Source of the DNA: Blastocatellia bacterium
GTDB lineage: Bacteria; Acidobacteriota; Blastocatellia; Chloracidobacteriales; JADJPF01
Assembly: GCA_025057015.1 (NCBI GenBank)
Contig: JANWYG010000015.1
Coordinates: forward strand, 1-43,930
Length of the DNA: 43,930 nt
Direction: 5' to 3'
Shown in pieces: positions 17,295 to 25,677 of this stretch (the first letter of the stretch is position 1; every line of letters begins with the position of its first letter). A program made the translations under genes and the position numbers. Below the pieces are notes generated by a model. It was given only the letters and a program-made list of their open reading frames with translations, was not told the DNA's origin and ran no database searches.

Positions 17295-18686
17295 ATGCAG
17301 AAGCAGATTTTTTCACCTGTAGTGATAAGCGCCCTGATAACGGCAGCTATTACAGTAGCCATCACTGCCTTACTGGTAAACATAATGGAACGCAAGCAGG
17401 AGGCAAAAAATCCTTTCTATAAAGTTGTAGAACTGACTGAAGAGACCGAAGATCCAGCTATTTGGGGCAAGAACTTTCCTCAGCATTTTGATGATTACAA
17501 AAGGACAGTTGACCAAGTACGCACGCGCTATGGAGGTAGCGAAGCCATTCCTCGCACTCCCACGCAATCTGATCCGCGGTCGGTAGTTTCACAGTCTAGG
17601 CTCGAAGAAGATCCACGCTTGAAAGCTATGTGGGCAGGATATGCTTTTGCAAGAGACTTCCGTGAAGATCGCGGGCACGCCTATATGTTGGAAGATCAAA
17701 CTTACACTGAGCGGCAGCTAGCGATAAAGCAGCCCGGGACTTGTATGCATTGCCACTCTTCGGTTTACGTTCCATATAGAAAGTTAGGAAACGGTGACCT
17801 GATAGCAGGATTCGAGAAGATGAATCAGATGCCTTATCCAGAGGCACGCAAGCTAGTTACGCATCCTGTCACGTGTATAGACTGCCATGATCCAGCAAAT
17901 ATGCAACTACGTATAACTCGCCCGGGCTTTATCGAAGGCATCCGAGCGCTGAAAGCTGCCGAAGGGATACAAAACTACGATGTGAACAAGATGGCGACAC
18001 GACAAGAGATGCGCTCTTTTGTCTGCGGTCAATGCCACGTGGAGTACTACTTTAAAGGACAGGAAAAACGCCTTGTCTATCCTTGGGCTAAGGGAATCAA
18101 GGTAGAGAACATAATCGATTACTATCAAGAAGTAGGACACAAGGATTGGGTACACGCCAAGACTGGTGCTCCGGTGCTTAAGGCCCAACATCCAGAATTC
18201 GAGCTGTGGGCTCAAGGCATACACGCTCGCTCAGGTGTCTCTTGCGCAGACTGCCATATGCCCTATAAGCGCGTCGGAGCTATGAAGATAAGCGATCATC
18301 ATGTGCGTAGCCCGCTGCTCAACATCAACAATGCCTGCCAGACTTGTCACAAGTGGTCAGAGCAGGAACTGAAAGAACGCGTAGAGTCGATTCAAGATCG
18401 CACGTATAAGATGCGAAACTTAGCTATGGATGCTCTGATGGAGCTTATAGCAGACATCGAAGCGGCCAAAAATGCCGGTAAATCAGATACAGAACTCGCC
18501 GTCTGCCACGAATATCAGCGCAAGGCGCAGTTTTATCTCGATTTTGTAGAAGCCGAAAACTCCATGGGCTTTCACGCACCTGCAGAAGCAGTCAGGATTC
18601 TTGGTGAATCGATCAATTTTTCGCGTAAAGGGCAGCTTGCGCTACGTGACGGCAAGTCCACTGCTGCTGAGCAGACTACTAAGTAG
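17295..18686 (+). CDS. nrfA: Pentaheme ammonia-forming nitrite reductase NrfA (CXXCH type)
   Basis: NrfA reduces nitrite to ammonium in the periplasm. The 463-residue protein has a single N-terminal hydrophobic segment (residues about 9-30) acting as anchor or signal, and five heme sites: CMHCH (150-154), CIDCH (194-198), CGQCH (244-248, followed by VEYYFKG), CADCH (317-321, followed by MP) and CQTCH (348-352). The conserved HPEFELW..GIH around residues 299-310 supplies catalytic and ligand histidines. The first site, which binds the catalytic heme, is CXXCH instead of the classical CXXCK, so the dedicated NrfEFG lyase is not required; none is present. GAGGAGAG precedes the ATG. Confidence 0.95.
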   Translation: MQKQIFSPVVISALITAAITVAITALLVNIMERKQEAKNPFYKVVELTEETEDPAIWGKNFPQHFDDYKRTVDQVRTRYGGSEAIPRTPTQSDPRSVVSQSRLEEDPRLKAMWAGYAFARDFREDRGHAYMLEDQTYTERQLAIKQPGTCMHCHSSVYVPYRKLGNGDLIAGFEKMNQMPYPEARKLVTHPVTCIDCHDPANMQLRITRPGFIEGIRALKAAEGIQNYDVNKMATRQEMRSFVCGQCHVEYYFKGQEKRLVYPWAKGIKVENIIDYYQEVGHKDWVHAKTGAPVLKAQHPEFELWAQGIHARSGVSCADCHMPYKRVGAMKISDHHVRSPLLNINNACQTCHKWSEQELKERVESIQDRTYKMRNLAMDALMELIADIEAAKNAGKSDTELAVCHEYQRKAQFYLDFVEAENSMGFHAPAEAVRILGESINFSRKGQLALRDGKSTAAEQTTK

Positions 18687-18715
18687 TAGCCAAGCCGACC
18701 TGATGGCAGCCGAGT

Positions 18716-19786
18716 TTATTCACCGAAGAACCTACGGAAGTATTGCTGTTGGGTCATCACGTCGAAGGCAAATCTGAACGGCTCGCTAGTTTCTGCAAGG
18801 AGCTGCCCGCGCAGGTGAGCGTCAACTACCTGTGCACCTGCATGGAAAGCTGCCAGAGCTAGTCGCAGGTTTCCTTTGTAGCGTGTCTTATAGTCCCTAA
18901 GTAACGACGCGGCGTAGTCGATACTGCTTACAGGATCTAGTCCATAGTTGTGTGCCTTTAGCCACTCGGCATGAAGGGCAAACTCGAATTGGAATAGACC
19001 GTAGCGCGTACCTTGTTGAACATTTCTACCGCCGCTCTCTCGCCAGATTATCGCTGCAAGTAGAGACGCTTCTACACCATATTTTTCTGCAGCCTGCTGC
19101 AAGGCCTCCGCCCATTCATCAAACGGAGGTGGCAACATAGGGCGATTTCGCTTTTCTTTCCTGCTCTCATCGCCACTTTCCATCTCTTGCTGCTGTACGG
19201 CTTGTTGCAAGCCAAATCCAGGCAGGGCTTCCATCATCTGCAATTTAGCTTTCGAGATGGTGTCTAGGGCGTAATCATAGTTGCTACGTTCATCACTACG
19301 TTTCATCTCTCGGCGAGTGTCAATGTTCTCTGTACTGCCACGACGCGTTTCTTCCTGCTGAACTTTCTTGTCATCAGCTCGATCAATATCAAGACCAGGT
19401 TTGATTTCGGAAGCAGTATCAAACTTAGGTACGAGCAATTGCTGACCTGGCACGAGCGGCAGTTTGACCATCTGAGGATTAGCACGTAGCAGCTCGATCT
19501 CAGCAATCCCAAACTTATTTGCTATCGATCCGATGCTATCGCCAAACTGCGCCACATAAGGTAGAAAACCGACAAGGCCTGTGCCGACCGGGATTTTTAG
19601 TTCCTGTCCGGGCCGCACTTCGCTTGTTATAGCCAGCTCCGGGTTTGCTGTAAGCAGTTCGCCTACTGAGATTGCAAACACTTCGGCAATAGAAGCAAGC
19701 GTATCACCCACTTGCACAGTATAAAGCGGATTAGCCGTTTGTTCCGAACTAACTGTCTGAATTACCTGCGGTATGTGTATTTCCAT
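18716..19786 (-). CDS. Two LysM domains plus SLT-type lytic transglycosylase domain
   Basis: The 356-residue protein carries two peptidoglycan-binding LysM domains (about residues 22-66, YTVQVGDTLASIAEVF, and 77-120, YVAQFGDSIGSIANKF). A charged low-complexity linker (about 125-215) follows, then a C-terminal lysozyme-like transglycosylase domain with catalytic Glu250 in IIWRESGG, the following RYGLFQFE and the late LALAAFHAGAQVV. It probably cleaves or remodels the cell wall. No signal peptide is visible, which is odd for a cell-wall enzyme; secretion may be non-classical. It lies 3 bp downstream of the amidotransferase-like gene, probably in one transcript, and is convergent with nrfA. Confidence 0.88.
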   Translation of the reverse strand: MEIHIPQVIQTVSSEQTANPLYTVQVGDTLASIAEVFAISVGELLTANPELAITSEVRPGQELKIPVGTGLVGFLPYVAQFGDSIGSIANKFGIAEIELLRANPQMVKLPLVPGQQLLVPKFDTASEIKPGLDIDRADDKKVQQEETRRGSTENIDTRREMKRSDERSNYDYALDTISKAKLQMMEALPGFGLQQAVQQQEMESGDESRKEKRNRPMLPPPFDEWAEALQQAAEKYGVEASLLAAIIWRESGGRNVQQGTRYGLFQFEFALHAEWLKAHNYGLDPVSSIDYAASLLRDYKTRYKGNLRLALAAFHAGAQVVDAHLRGQLLAETSEPFRFAFDVMTQQQYFRRFFGE

Positions 19787-19789
19787 AAT

Positions 19790-20512
19790 CTATCTTCCAG
19801 CTGCTTGGGCTACAAAATGTTTGAATATTGCTTGAGAAAACTGATCTTTTTCCCAACCTAACTCTGGATGCCACTGCACACCGAGGATAAACTGTTCAGT
19901 TTTACTAACTACAGCTTCTATCAATCCGTCGACAGTTTCAGCTACTGGCTCTAGATCCTTACCCAGTTCATCTATGCCCTGGTGATGATGACTATTTACT
20001 CGCACCGAGGTAGCTCCGGCCAGAATGGGCAGCAGCGTACCACGAAGTTTGATGGTATGCGATGGCCGCTCTTCTTGACCTAACTGTTTATGCTGTATAG
20101 CAGATTCTACTTGTGACTCTATATCTTGAAACAGAGTTCCACCCTTGTACACATTTAGTATTTGCAAGCCGTAACATATAGCCAGCACTGGCAGTCTTCG
20201 CTTCTCGCAGGCTTGCAGCAGCAGGATATCCGTTTCGTCGCGCTCATAAACGACAGGTCCCAACTTCGTATGTGCTGCTTGTTCATACCTAATAGGATCG
20301 ACATCGCTGTTACTGCCCGGAAGCAGCACACCATCTAACCTACTGACTACTGATTCTACATAGTCTGCATCGGGTATTAGGGCAAGATGCACGGGCAGTC
20401 CTCCAGCGTGATATATGGCTTCAGAATAGTATCTTCGCAAATAAAATGTATCTTCCTTATAATCTAAGCGCATCGAGATACCTACGAGCGGTTTGTTGAG
20501 TTGAGAAGGCAT
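19790..20512 (-). CDS. Class I glutamine amidotransferase-like hydrolase (peptidase C26, PuuD-like)
   Basis: The 240-residue protein belongs to the gamma-glutamyl-gamma-aminobutyrate hydrolase family. Its nucleophile is the Cys in LAICYGLQILNV, and the His-Glu part of the triad is in GVQWHPELGW. The conserved LPGSNSDVDP region marks substrate binding. In PuuD the nucleophile motif is usually CRG; here it is CYG, so the substrate may differ. The family hydrolyses gamma-glutamyl amides in the cytoplasm. Being next to a peptidoglycan-cleaving enzyme, it may act on a gamma-glutamyl wall fragment, but that is inference. Confidence 0.88.
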   Translation of the reverse strand: MPSQLNKPLVGISMRLDYKEDTFYLRRYYSEAIYHAGGLPVHLALIPDADYVESVVSRLDGVLLPGSNSDVDPIRYEQAAHTKLGPVVYERDETDILLLQACEKRRLPVLAICYGLQILNVYKGGTLFQDIESQVESAIQHKQLGQEERPSHTIKLRGTLLPILAGATSVRVNSHHHQGIDELGKDLEPVAETVDGLIEAVVSKTEQFILGVQWHPELGWEKDQFSQAIFKHFVAQAAGR

Positions 20513-20551
20513 GCGATTTCATCCTAAACCCGAATCTTATAAGCGTAAGTG

Positions 20552-20557
20552 TATAAT
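20552..20557 (+). promoter_or_regulatory. Probable -10 element of the RNA methyltransferase gene
   Basis: A perfect TATAAT lies 33 bp before ATG 20590. No good -35 hexamer is seen at the usual spacing. Its position implies a transcript starting near 20563, which argues against using the upstream TTG at 20566 as start codon. Confidence 0.45.
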
Positions 20558-20589
20558 TTTCAGTTTTGTATAGTCAAAAGGTGATTGCT

Positions 20590-21396
20590 ATGATAGTAGA
20601 CACCGTCACGAGCAAACATAATCCTCTCATCAAGCGTTTCAGGGAGGCTCGACAAGGCCGTAACTCACATCTACTCTTCATCGAAGGCATAAGACTTGTA
20701 GAAGAAGCCATAGCCTCACATCTGCACTTCGAGTTAGTGGCTTTTAGCGACAGACTGCGAACAACTGAGAGAGGTCGAGCGCTACAAACGAGCTTAGACA
20801 AGATCAACTGCCGAGGGGCTCATGTTTCAGAATCGATAATGCAAAGCATCTCTGACGTAGAGTCACCGCAAGGCATAGCAGCAATAGTACGTTTACCTTA
20901 TGCATCACTAGAAAGCTTGAGACTAAGCTGTTCTCCGTTGCTTGTAATAGCGCACAAACTACGTGATCCGGGCAATATAGGCACTTTAGTAAGATCGAGC
21001 GAGGCAGCCGGTGTAGAAGCCTTGATCACTACGCCGCAGACCGTAGATCCATTCAATCTCAAAGCTCTCAGAGCAGCTATGGGAGCAGCTTTTCGGCTTC
21101 CTATAGTCCTCAACTCTAGACCTAAAACCTTAGCGCAGTTTCTCGACGAACGTGGTATAAGCGTCGTTGCTGCCGATCCAAAAGCTGTTAAAAAGTACTA
21201 CGACTATGATTGGACTCGACCAGTAGCAATTCTTCTTGGCCAAGAAGCTGATGGGCTCGACAAGGAGGCTGCGATATTAACGAACACAACTGTTTCAATC
21301 CCTATGAAACCTGGCGTGGATTCGCTCAATGTCGCTACGGCAGGAGCCGTGCTGTTGTTTGAAGCTGCGCGGCAAAGGGCCGAAAAAGCAACTTGA
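20590..21396 (+). CDS. SpoU/TrmH-family RNA 2'-O-methyltransferase
   Basis: This 268-residue SPOUT-fold enzyme would transfer methyl from SAM to a ribose 2'-OH of rRNA or tRNA. It has an N-terminal substrate-binding domain (SKHNPLIKRFREA, then LLFIEGIRLVEEA). The three SpoU motifs are DPGNIGTLVRSSEAAG, AILLGQEADGLD and IPMKPGVDSLNVATAGAVLL. ATG 20590 has AAAGGTGA upstream and is preferred over TTG 20566. It is followed directly by the initiator tRNA gene. The particular RNA target (for example a 23S rRNA ribose, as in RlmB/TsnR relatives) cannot be told from sequence. Confidence 0.9.
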   Translation: MIVDTVTSKHNPLIKRFREARQGRNSHLLFIEGIRLVEEAIASHLHFELVAFSDRLRTTERGRALQTSLDKINCRGAHVSESIMQSISDVESPQGIAAIVRLPYASLESLRLSCSPLLVIAHKLRDPGNIGTLVRSSEAAGVEALITTPQTVDPFNLKALRAAMGAAFRLPIVLNSRPKTLAQFLDERGISVVAADPKAVKKYYDYDWTRPVAILLGQEADGLDKEAAILTNTTVSIPMKPGVDSLNVATAGAVLLFEAARQRAEKAT

Positions 21397-21436
21397 CTGT
21401 GACTCTAACTAATAATATCATTCTCGCCTAATCTGA

Positions 21437-21510
<74 letters not shown>

Positions 21511-21558
21511 TCAGCGATTAGCAACCTGTAGTCAACCTTACAAGAATTATTTCTTCGA

Positions 21559-22419
21559 TCAAGCAATTAAGTCGCTTAAGCTATAAGCTATAGCATCGGT
21601 CATGCGGACGACTTGCACCATCTCAGCAACGTCGTGAACCCGAACTATGTGAGCACCATGCAAAATAGCAGCAGTCACCGTTGCCGCTGTTCCTAAAAGG
21701 CGCTCTGACTCGCTTCTACCAAGCACTCTTCCTATAAACGACTTCCGAGATGTACCTATCAGTATCGGCAAGTCAAGTTGCTTGAGCATCGACAGTCTTC
21801 TCAGAATTTCAAGGTTATCTTCGACAGTTTTTCCAAAGCCGATACCAGGATCAACGCAGATGTGTTCACGTCCGAGCCCAGCCTGTAGGGCTTTATTTAC
21901 GGCCTGAGTCAGACCGTCAATTACTTCACGCCAAATATTGCTACTTGGCGGCAAGTTCTGCATCACTTGTGGCCTACCCCGTGTGTGCATCAGACAGACG
22001 CCGGATTGCTTCATCGCTACAACTTTGCGCATTTCGGGATCGAACTCCATAGCACTAACGTCATTGATTATCTCTGCACCAGCATCTAAGGCTGCTTGTG
22101 CCACTGTAGCCTTAGTAGTATCGACAGAAATAGGTATAGAAAGCCTATTTACCACGGCTTCTATAACCGGCAGTACCCGAGCTAGCTCTTCTTCAACAGT
22201 CACGGGCTCGGCCCCTGGGCGGGTCGATTCTCCGCCTATGTCTAGTATATCAGCGCCCTCGTCCTCGATTTGCAGAGCCCTATCTACTGCACGCTGAAAG
22301 CTGAAGTAGAGTCCACCATCGGAAAACGAATCAGGAGTGACATTTAGTACTCCCATGACTAGGGTTCTTCGACCAAGTTGTAAGATTCGGCTACGCGTCT
22401 TCCAAAGATAAGCAGTCAT
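21559..22419 (-). CDS. folP: Dihydropteroate synthase
   Basis: FolP condenses 4-aminobenzoate with hydroxymethyl-dihydropterin pyrophosphate in folate synthesis. The 286-residue TIM barrel shows the signature MGVLNVTPDSFSDGG, the second signature DILDIGGESTRPGA, then ISVDTTKA, INDVSAMEFD and the late GTSRKSFIGRVLG. It overlaps the acyltransferase gene upstream by 4 nt and is the last gene of a six-gene run. The length is normal and no key motif is missing. Confidence 0.95.
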   Translation of the reverse strand: MTAYLWKTRSRILQLGRRTLVMGVLNVTPDSFSDGGLYFSFQRAVDRALQIEDEGADILDIGGESTRPGAEPVTVEEELARVLPVIEAVVNRLSIPISVDTTKATVAQAALDAGAEIINDVSAMEFDPEMRKVVAMKQSGVCLMHTRGRPQVMQNLPPSSNIWREVIDGLTQAVNKALQAGLGREHICVDPGIGFGKTVEDNLEILRRLSMLKQLDLPILIGTSRKSFIGRVLGRSESERLLGTAATVTAAILHGAHIVRVHDVAEMVQVVRMTDAIAYSLSDLIA

Positions 22420-23687
22420 ATCTGTCTACCATCATGCGCAGTAAATTTTACCAGTTTCATGTACGCTACTATGATCGGACACAACAGCACATACGGCAGC
22501 AGTTGTTCTGGCCTAGTTGGTAGGAACGCTACGACACCAGTGACGTAACTACATACGACGATCAATTGACTATACCAATGCAAGTGCTGGTGGTAGACCG
22601 CATAACAGGCTGTGTAGAGTGGCAGTGCAACGTGCAGTCCATAAGCGAAAGGGTACCAAAGTTGCAGCACAAAGTTGAGATAAAATGCCAAGGTAAGCCC
22701 CCGCAGATAGCGTTGCGTGTCATAGTAGCTTGTCCAGTAGTAAGGGAGCATTAGAGCAGACATAACTGCAAGCAGCGAGAAATGCTCTGCCTGAGGCATC
22801 TCTACGCCGTAGGCAAGTATATCCGTCCAAGCTACCATCAAGATAGGCGCGCTCAAGTCGCGCAACACTTTACTGATGCGACCTTGCGGCAACAAGTGTA
22901 TGTCTGCTAGCAAGTAAAGGTAGTAAGCTGTAGCGGGCAGCATCAACCAAAGCTTTGGTACTTTAGAAAAGAGCATTATCAGCAAAGCTCCAAGTGGCAC
23001 TATTTCAAAGATCCGCAAGTGCCAAGCCGGCTGGGCAAAGAGCTTATCTCGTCGCTCGTGAGCCTTCAGTCCAGGTATTAGCTGCCTGTTTACTACTTCT
23101 CGCCAGCGTTCCATGAGTTCTCTGTGAAAGTCCGGATCGTTTCTTCGGTTCTGCCACTCCTGACCAGGTTGAATTGGTTGCCAGAACCTAACCATAATCT
23201 TGCGGGGTAACGGCAATAGCCTGTGTACCGGCCAAGCCTCATACGCTCCGGTAATCGTGATCGGCACTATGGGACAGTTATTAAATATTGCCAGTCGTGC
23301 TGCGCCACTTTTGAGCGATTCCATATAACCTTGCTGAGAGCGACCGGCTTCCGGAAAGACGCCCAAAAGATCGCCTTGTCTGAGTACTTGCATAGCTTGT
23401 TCGAAAGCGTTCGAGTCCTTGGAGTAGACGTTTACGGGTATCGCTCCGAAAAGACGCAAGAAGAAACCGAGAATAGGTATCTGAAAAAGCTTATCCCAAG
23501 CAAGAAATCTAATTGGCCTTTCAGAAACCACATAGATAAGCACGGGATCTAGGTAACTAGGATGATTTGCTGCTAGTACAGCTGGACCGGAAGACGGGAT
23601 GTTTTCTACGCCCAAATACTCTACGGTGAAAAACAGCCTAAAGAACATCAAGAACAGTATTTTGAGTATCTTGACCAGCCAATACAT
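22416..23687 (-). CDS. PlsC-type acyltransferase with polytopic C-terminal membrane domain
   Basis: The N-terminal half (residues about 15-200) is a 1-acylglycerol-3-phosphate acyltransferase domain. It has the catalytic NHPSYLD (NHX4D) and the later FPEAGRSQQG, where the usual FPEGTRS is altered. The C-terminal half (about 225-415) holds some six hydrophobic segments with no motif I recognise. The enzyme probably acylates lysophosphatidate or a related lipid in the inner membrane. The membrane tail is unusual for PlsC, which is typically about 240 residues against 423 here. It overlaps folP by 4 nt and lies 6 bp after moaD-moaE. Confidence 0.88.
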   Translation of the reverse strand: MYWLVKILKILFLMFFRLFFTVEYLGVENIPSSGPAVLAANHPSYLDPVLIYVVSERPIRFLAWDKLFQIPILGFFLRLFGAIPVNVYSKDSNAFEQAMQVLRQGDLLGVFPEAGRSQQGYMESLKSGAARLAIFNNCPIVPITITGAYEAWPVHRLLPLPRKIMVRFWQPIQPGQEWQNRRNDPDFHRELMERWREVVNRQLIPGLKAHERRDKLFAQPAWHLRIFEIVPLGALLIMLFSKVPKLWLMLPATAYYLYLLADIHLLPQGRISKVLRDLSAPILMVAWTDILAYGVEMPQAEHFSLLAVMSALMLPYYWTSYYDTQRYLRGLTLAFYLNFVLQLWYPFAYGLHVALPLYTACYAVYHQHLHWYSQLIVVCSYVTGVVAFLPTRPEQLLPYVLLCPIIVAYMKLVKFTAHDGRQI

Positions 23688-23693
23688 AACCTA

Positions 23694-24359
23694 CTACTGC
23701 AAGTGTGGGTCTACCCAGACGGCCCCGTCGCAGTAGTACTCGCGTTTCCATATAGGCACTATTTGCTTCAGCCGGTCAATCAGAAATCGACAGGCTTCAA
23801 AGGCTGGTGCTCGGTGTACGGAGGTAACTACTATTGCTACACTGGTCTGACCTATATCGACGCGGCCTAATCGATGGACAATCCCAACGGCATCTATCTG
23901 CCAGCGCTTACGTGCTTCATCGGCTATTTGCCGCATCACTTTTGGTGCCATAGCTTCATAAGCTTCATATTCCAGATAGAGCACCTGTTTGCCGCGATTA
24001 TGATTGCGCGTAACACCCTCAAAGGTAACTACTGCTCCATCAGTTGGTAGAAGCAACCGCTCGACTAAAAGCCGAGTATCTATAGCTTCACGAGTAAGCT
24101 CGTATATATCAGCACTACCTCCTGATACCGGCGGGAGCAAGGCTAAAGTATCACCTTCGGAAAGAACCTTCTCTGGGTTTGCGAAGGTTTCATTTACAGC
24201 AAAAAGCAGCTTGCCACGATATGGCAAAAGAGATGGATGTAACAGCAGTACTTGCTCAAACGCTGAGCTTACAGTGCAACCTTCAGGAAGCTCAAAGTGC
24301 AGCTGGTCCTTACCCACAAGCTCCTTACAGACACCAAACAGCAATACCTCTACCTTCAT
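23694..24359 (-). CDS. Fused molybdopterin synthase MoaD-MoaE
   Basis: Both subunits of molybdopterin synthase are joined in one 221-residue chain. Residues 1-81 are MoaD (ubiquitin fold, MKVEVLLFGVCKEL) ending in the usual Gly-Gly (LPPVSGG, Gly80-Gly81). From Ser82 the chain runs into MoaE, with GAVVTFEGVTRNHNRG, LEYEAYEAM, VHRLGRVDIGQ, SVHRAPAFEACR and PIWKREYY. MoaD must expose its C-terminal Gly-Gly to be thiocarboxylated, so cleavage after Gly81 is expected, as reported for the mycobacterial fusion MoaX. It overlaps the ugd stop by 4 nt. Confidence 0.93.
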   Translation of the reverse strand: MKVEVLLFGVCKELVGKDQLHFELPEGCTVSSAFEQVLLLHPSLLPYRGKLLFAVNETFANPEKVLSEGDTLALLPPVSGGSADIYELTREAIDTRLLVERLLLPTDGAVVTFEGVTRNHNRGKQVLYLEYEAYEAMAPKVMRQIADEARKRWQIDAVGIVHRLGRVDIGQTSVAIVVTSVHRAPAFEACRFLIDRLKQIVPIWKREYYCDGAVWVDPHLQ

Positions 24360-25651
24360 CGTCCCACGCCCACGTAAGCAAAACCCAGCCGTTTGAGATA
24401 GTCTGGCTCGTAGATATTACGCAAGTCAGCTATAGCCGGTCTCTGCATAAGCGATTTTATCTTTTCGAAGTCTAGCTTCCGATACTTGTTCCATTCCGTT
24501 AAAAAGACGAGCAGCTCCGTACCTTCGGCCGTCTCGTACTCATCTTTGCAGAAAGTAACATCGGTTAGCACTCTCGATGCCGGTTCTATAGCTGCTGGAT
24601 CAGTAGCCTTCACAATAGCTCCTAGTGCGACCAAACGAGAGACGATATAGATTGCCGGCGATTCCCGTATATCATCGGTGTTGGGTTTAAAAGCCAAACC
24701 AAGTACTCCTACCTTCTTGCCGTGCACTTCCCCATCAAGAATCGCTACTATCTTTTCTATCATCCGCTCCTGTTGCCTGGTATTTACCTCGATTACGGCA
24801 TTCACTATCTTCAAATCACATCCAAGCGTTCGGCCTAAATGATAGAGAGCACGTGTATCTTTGGGGAAACATGATCCACCATAGCCCGGCCCGGGATGCA
24901 GAAATTCCGGGCCTATTCTACGATCCAATCCCATGGCTCGAGCTACGTCGTAGACATCGCAGCCTAGGCGATCGCAGAGAATCGACATCTCGTTGATAAA
25001 AGATATCTTAGTAGCTAAAAAAGCATTAGAAGCATACTTGATAAGCTCAGCAGTCTCTACAGAAGTAATAACAAAAGGAATATCAATCAGATAAAGCGGA
25101 CTATATAGATCTTTGAGTATAGCAATAGCTTCAGGGTCTGAGCAGCCTATGACTATCCTATCGGGTCGCATGAAGTCCTCTATAGCAGCACCTTCACGTA
25201 AGAACTCTGGATTAGAAGCTACAGAAAAACGACACTTGGCATTCTCGCCGATTATTCGTCTGACCATAGCTCCAGTACCAGCAGGAACGGTACTTTTAGT
25301 AACTATGACTTTGTAGCCATTCAGATACTTACCTATCTGTTCAGCCACTTCTTCTACTTGGGACAAGTCAGCAGCGCCGTCCTCTGCCGAAGGCGTACCC
25401 ACTGCGATAAAAATGACGAGGGACTGTTCTACAGCCTCGCGTAAATTAGTAGTAAACTTCAGTCGACCTTCGCGTAACCCTTTACTAATAAGTGTTTCGA
25501 GTCCGGGTTCGTATATAGTAGGCCGTCCAGCTTGCAATGCAGCTATTTTTTGCTCGTCTTTATCCACGCAGGTAACACTTACGCCAAACTCAGCAAAACA
25601 CGCTCCTGTAACTAAGCCTACATACCCAGTTCCGACAATAGCAATGTGCAT
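24356..25651 (-). CDS. ugd: UDP-glucose 6-dehydrogenase
   Basis: This NAD-dependent enzyme oxidises UDP-glucose to UDP-glucuronate for surface polysaccharides. The 431-residue protein has an N-terminal Rossmann motif MHIAIVGTGYVGLVTGACFA, the conserved TKSTVPAGTG, the catalytic cysteine in GPGYGGSCFPKDTRAL and the C-terminal domain motif LGLAFKPNTDDIRESPA. ATG 25651 is preferred because GAGGAAGGAAC lies directly upstream; a GTG at 25675 is in frame but has no such site. It lies 26 bp after the second dehydrogenase. Confidence 0.93.
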   Translation of the reverse strand: MHIAIVGTGYVGLVTGACFAEFGVSVTCVDKDEQKIAALQAGRPTIYEPGLETLISKGLREGRLKFTTNLREAVEQSLVIFIAVGTPSAEDGAADLSQVEEVAEQIGKYLNGYKVIVTKSTVPAGTGAMVRRIIGENAKCRFSVASNPEFLREGAAIEDFMRPDRIVIGCSDPEAIAILKDLYSPLYLIDIPFVITSVETAELIKYASNAFLATKISFINEMSILCDRLGCDVYDVARAMGLDRRIGPEFLHPGPGYGGSCFPKDTRALYHLGRTLGCDLKIVNAVIEVNTRQQERMIEKIVAILDGEVHGKKVGVLGLAFKPNTDDIRESPAIYIVSRLVALGAIVKATDPAAIEPASRVLTDVTFCKDEYETAEGTELLVFLTEWNKYRKLDFEKIKSLMQRPAIADLRNIYEPDYLKRLGFAYVGVGR

Positions 25652-25677
25652 GTTCCTTCCTCTAAGATTCGACACCG

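Noticed and set aside
18716-19786. LysM/SLT protein as a phage endolysin
   Set aside because: No other phage genes are present, and codon use and neighbours are host-like.
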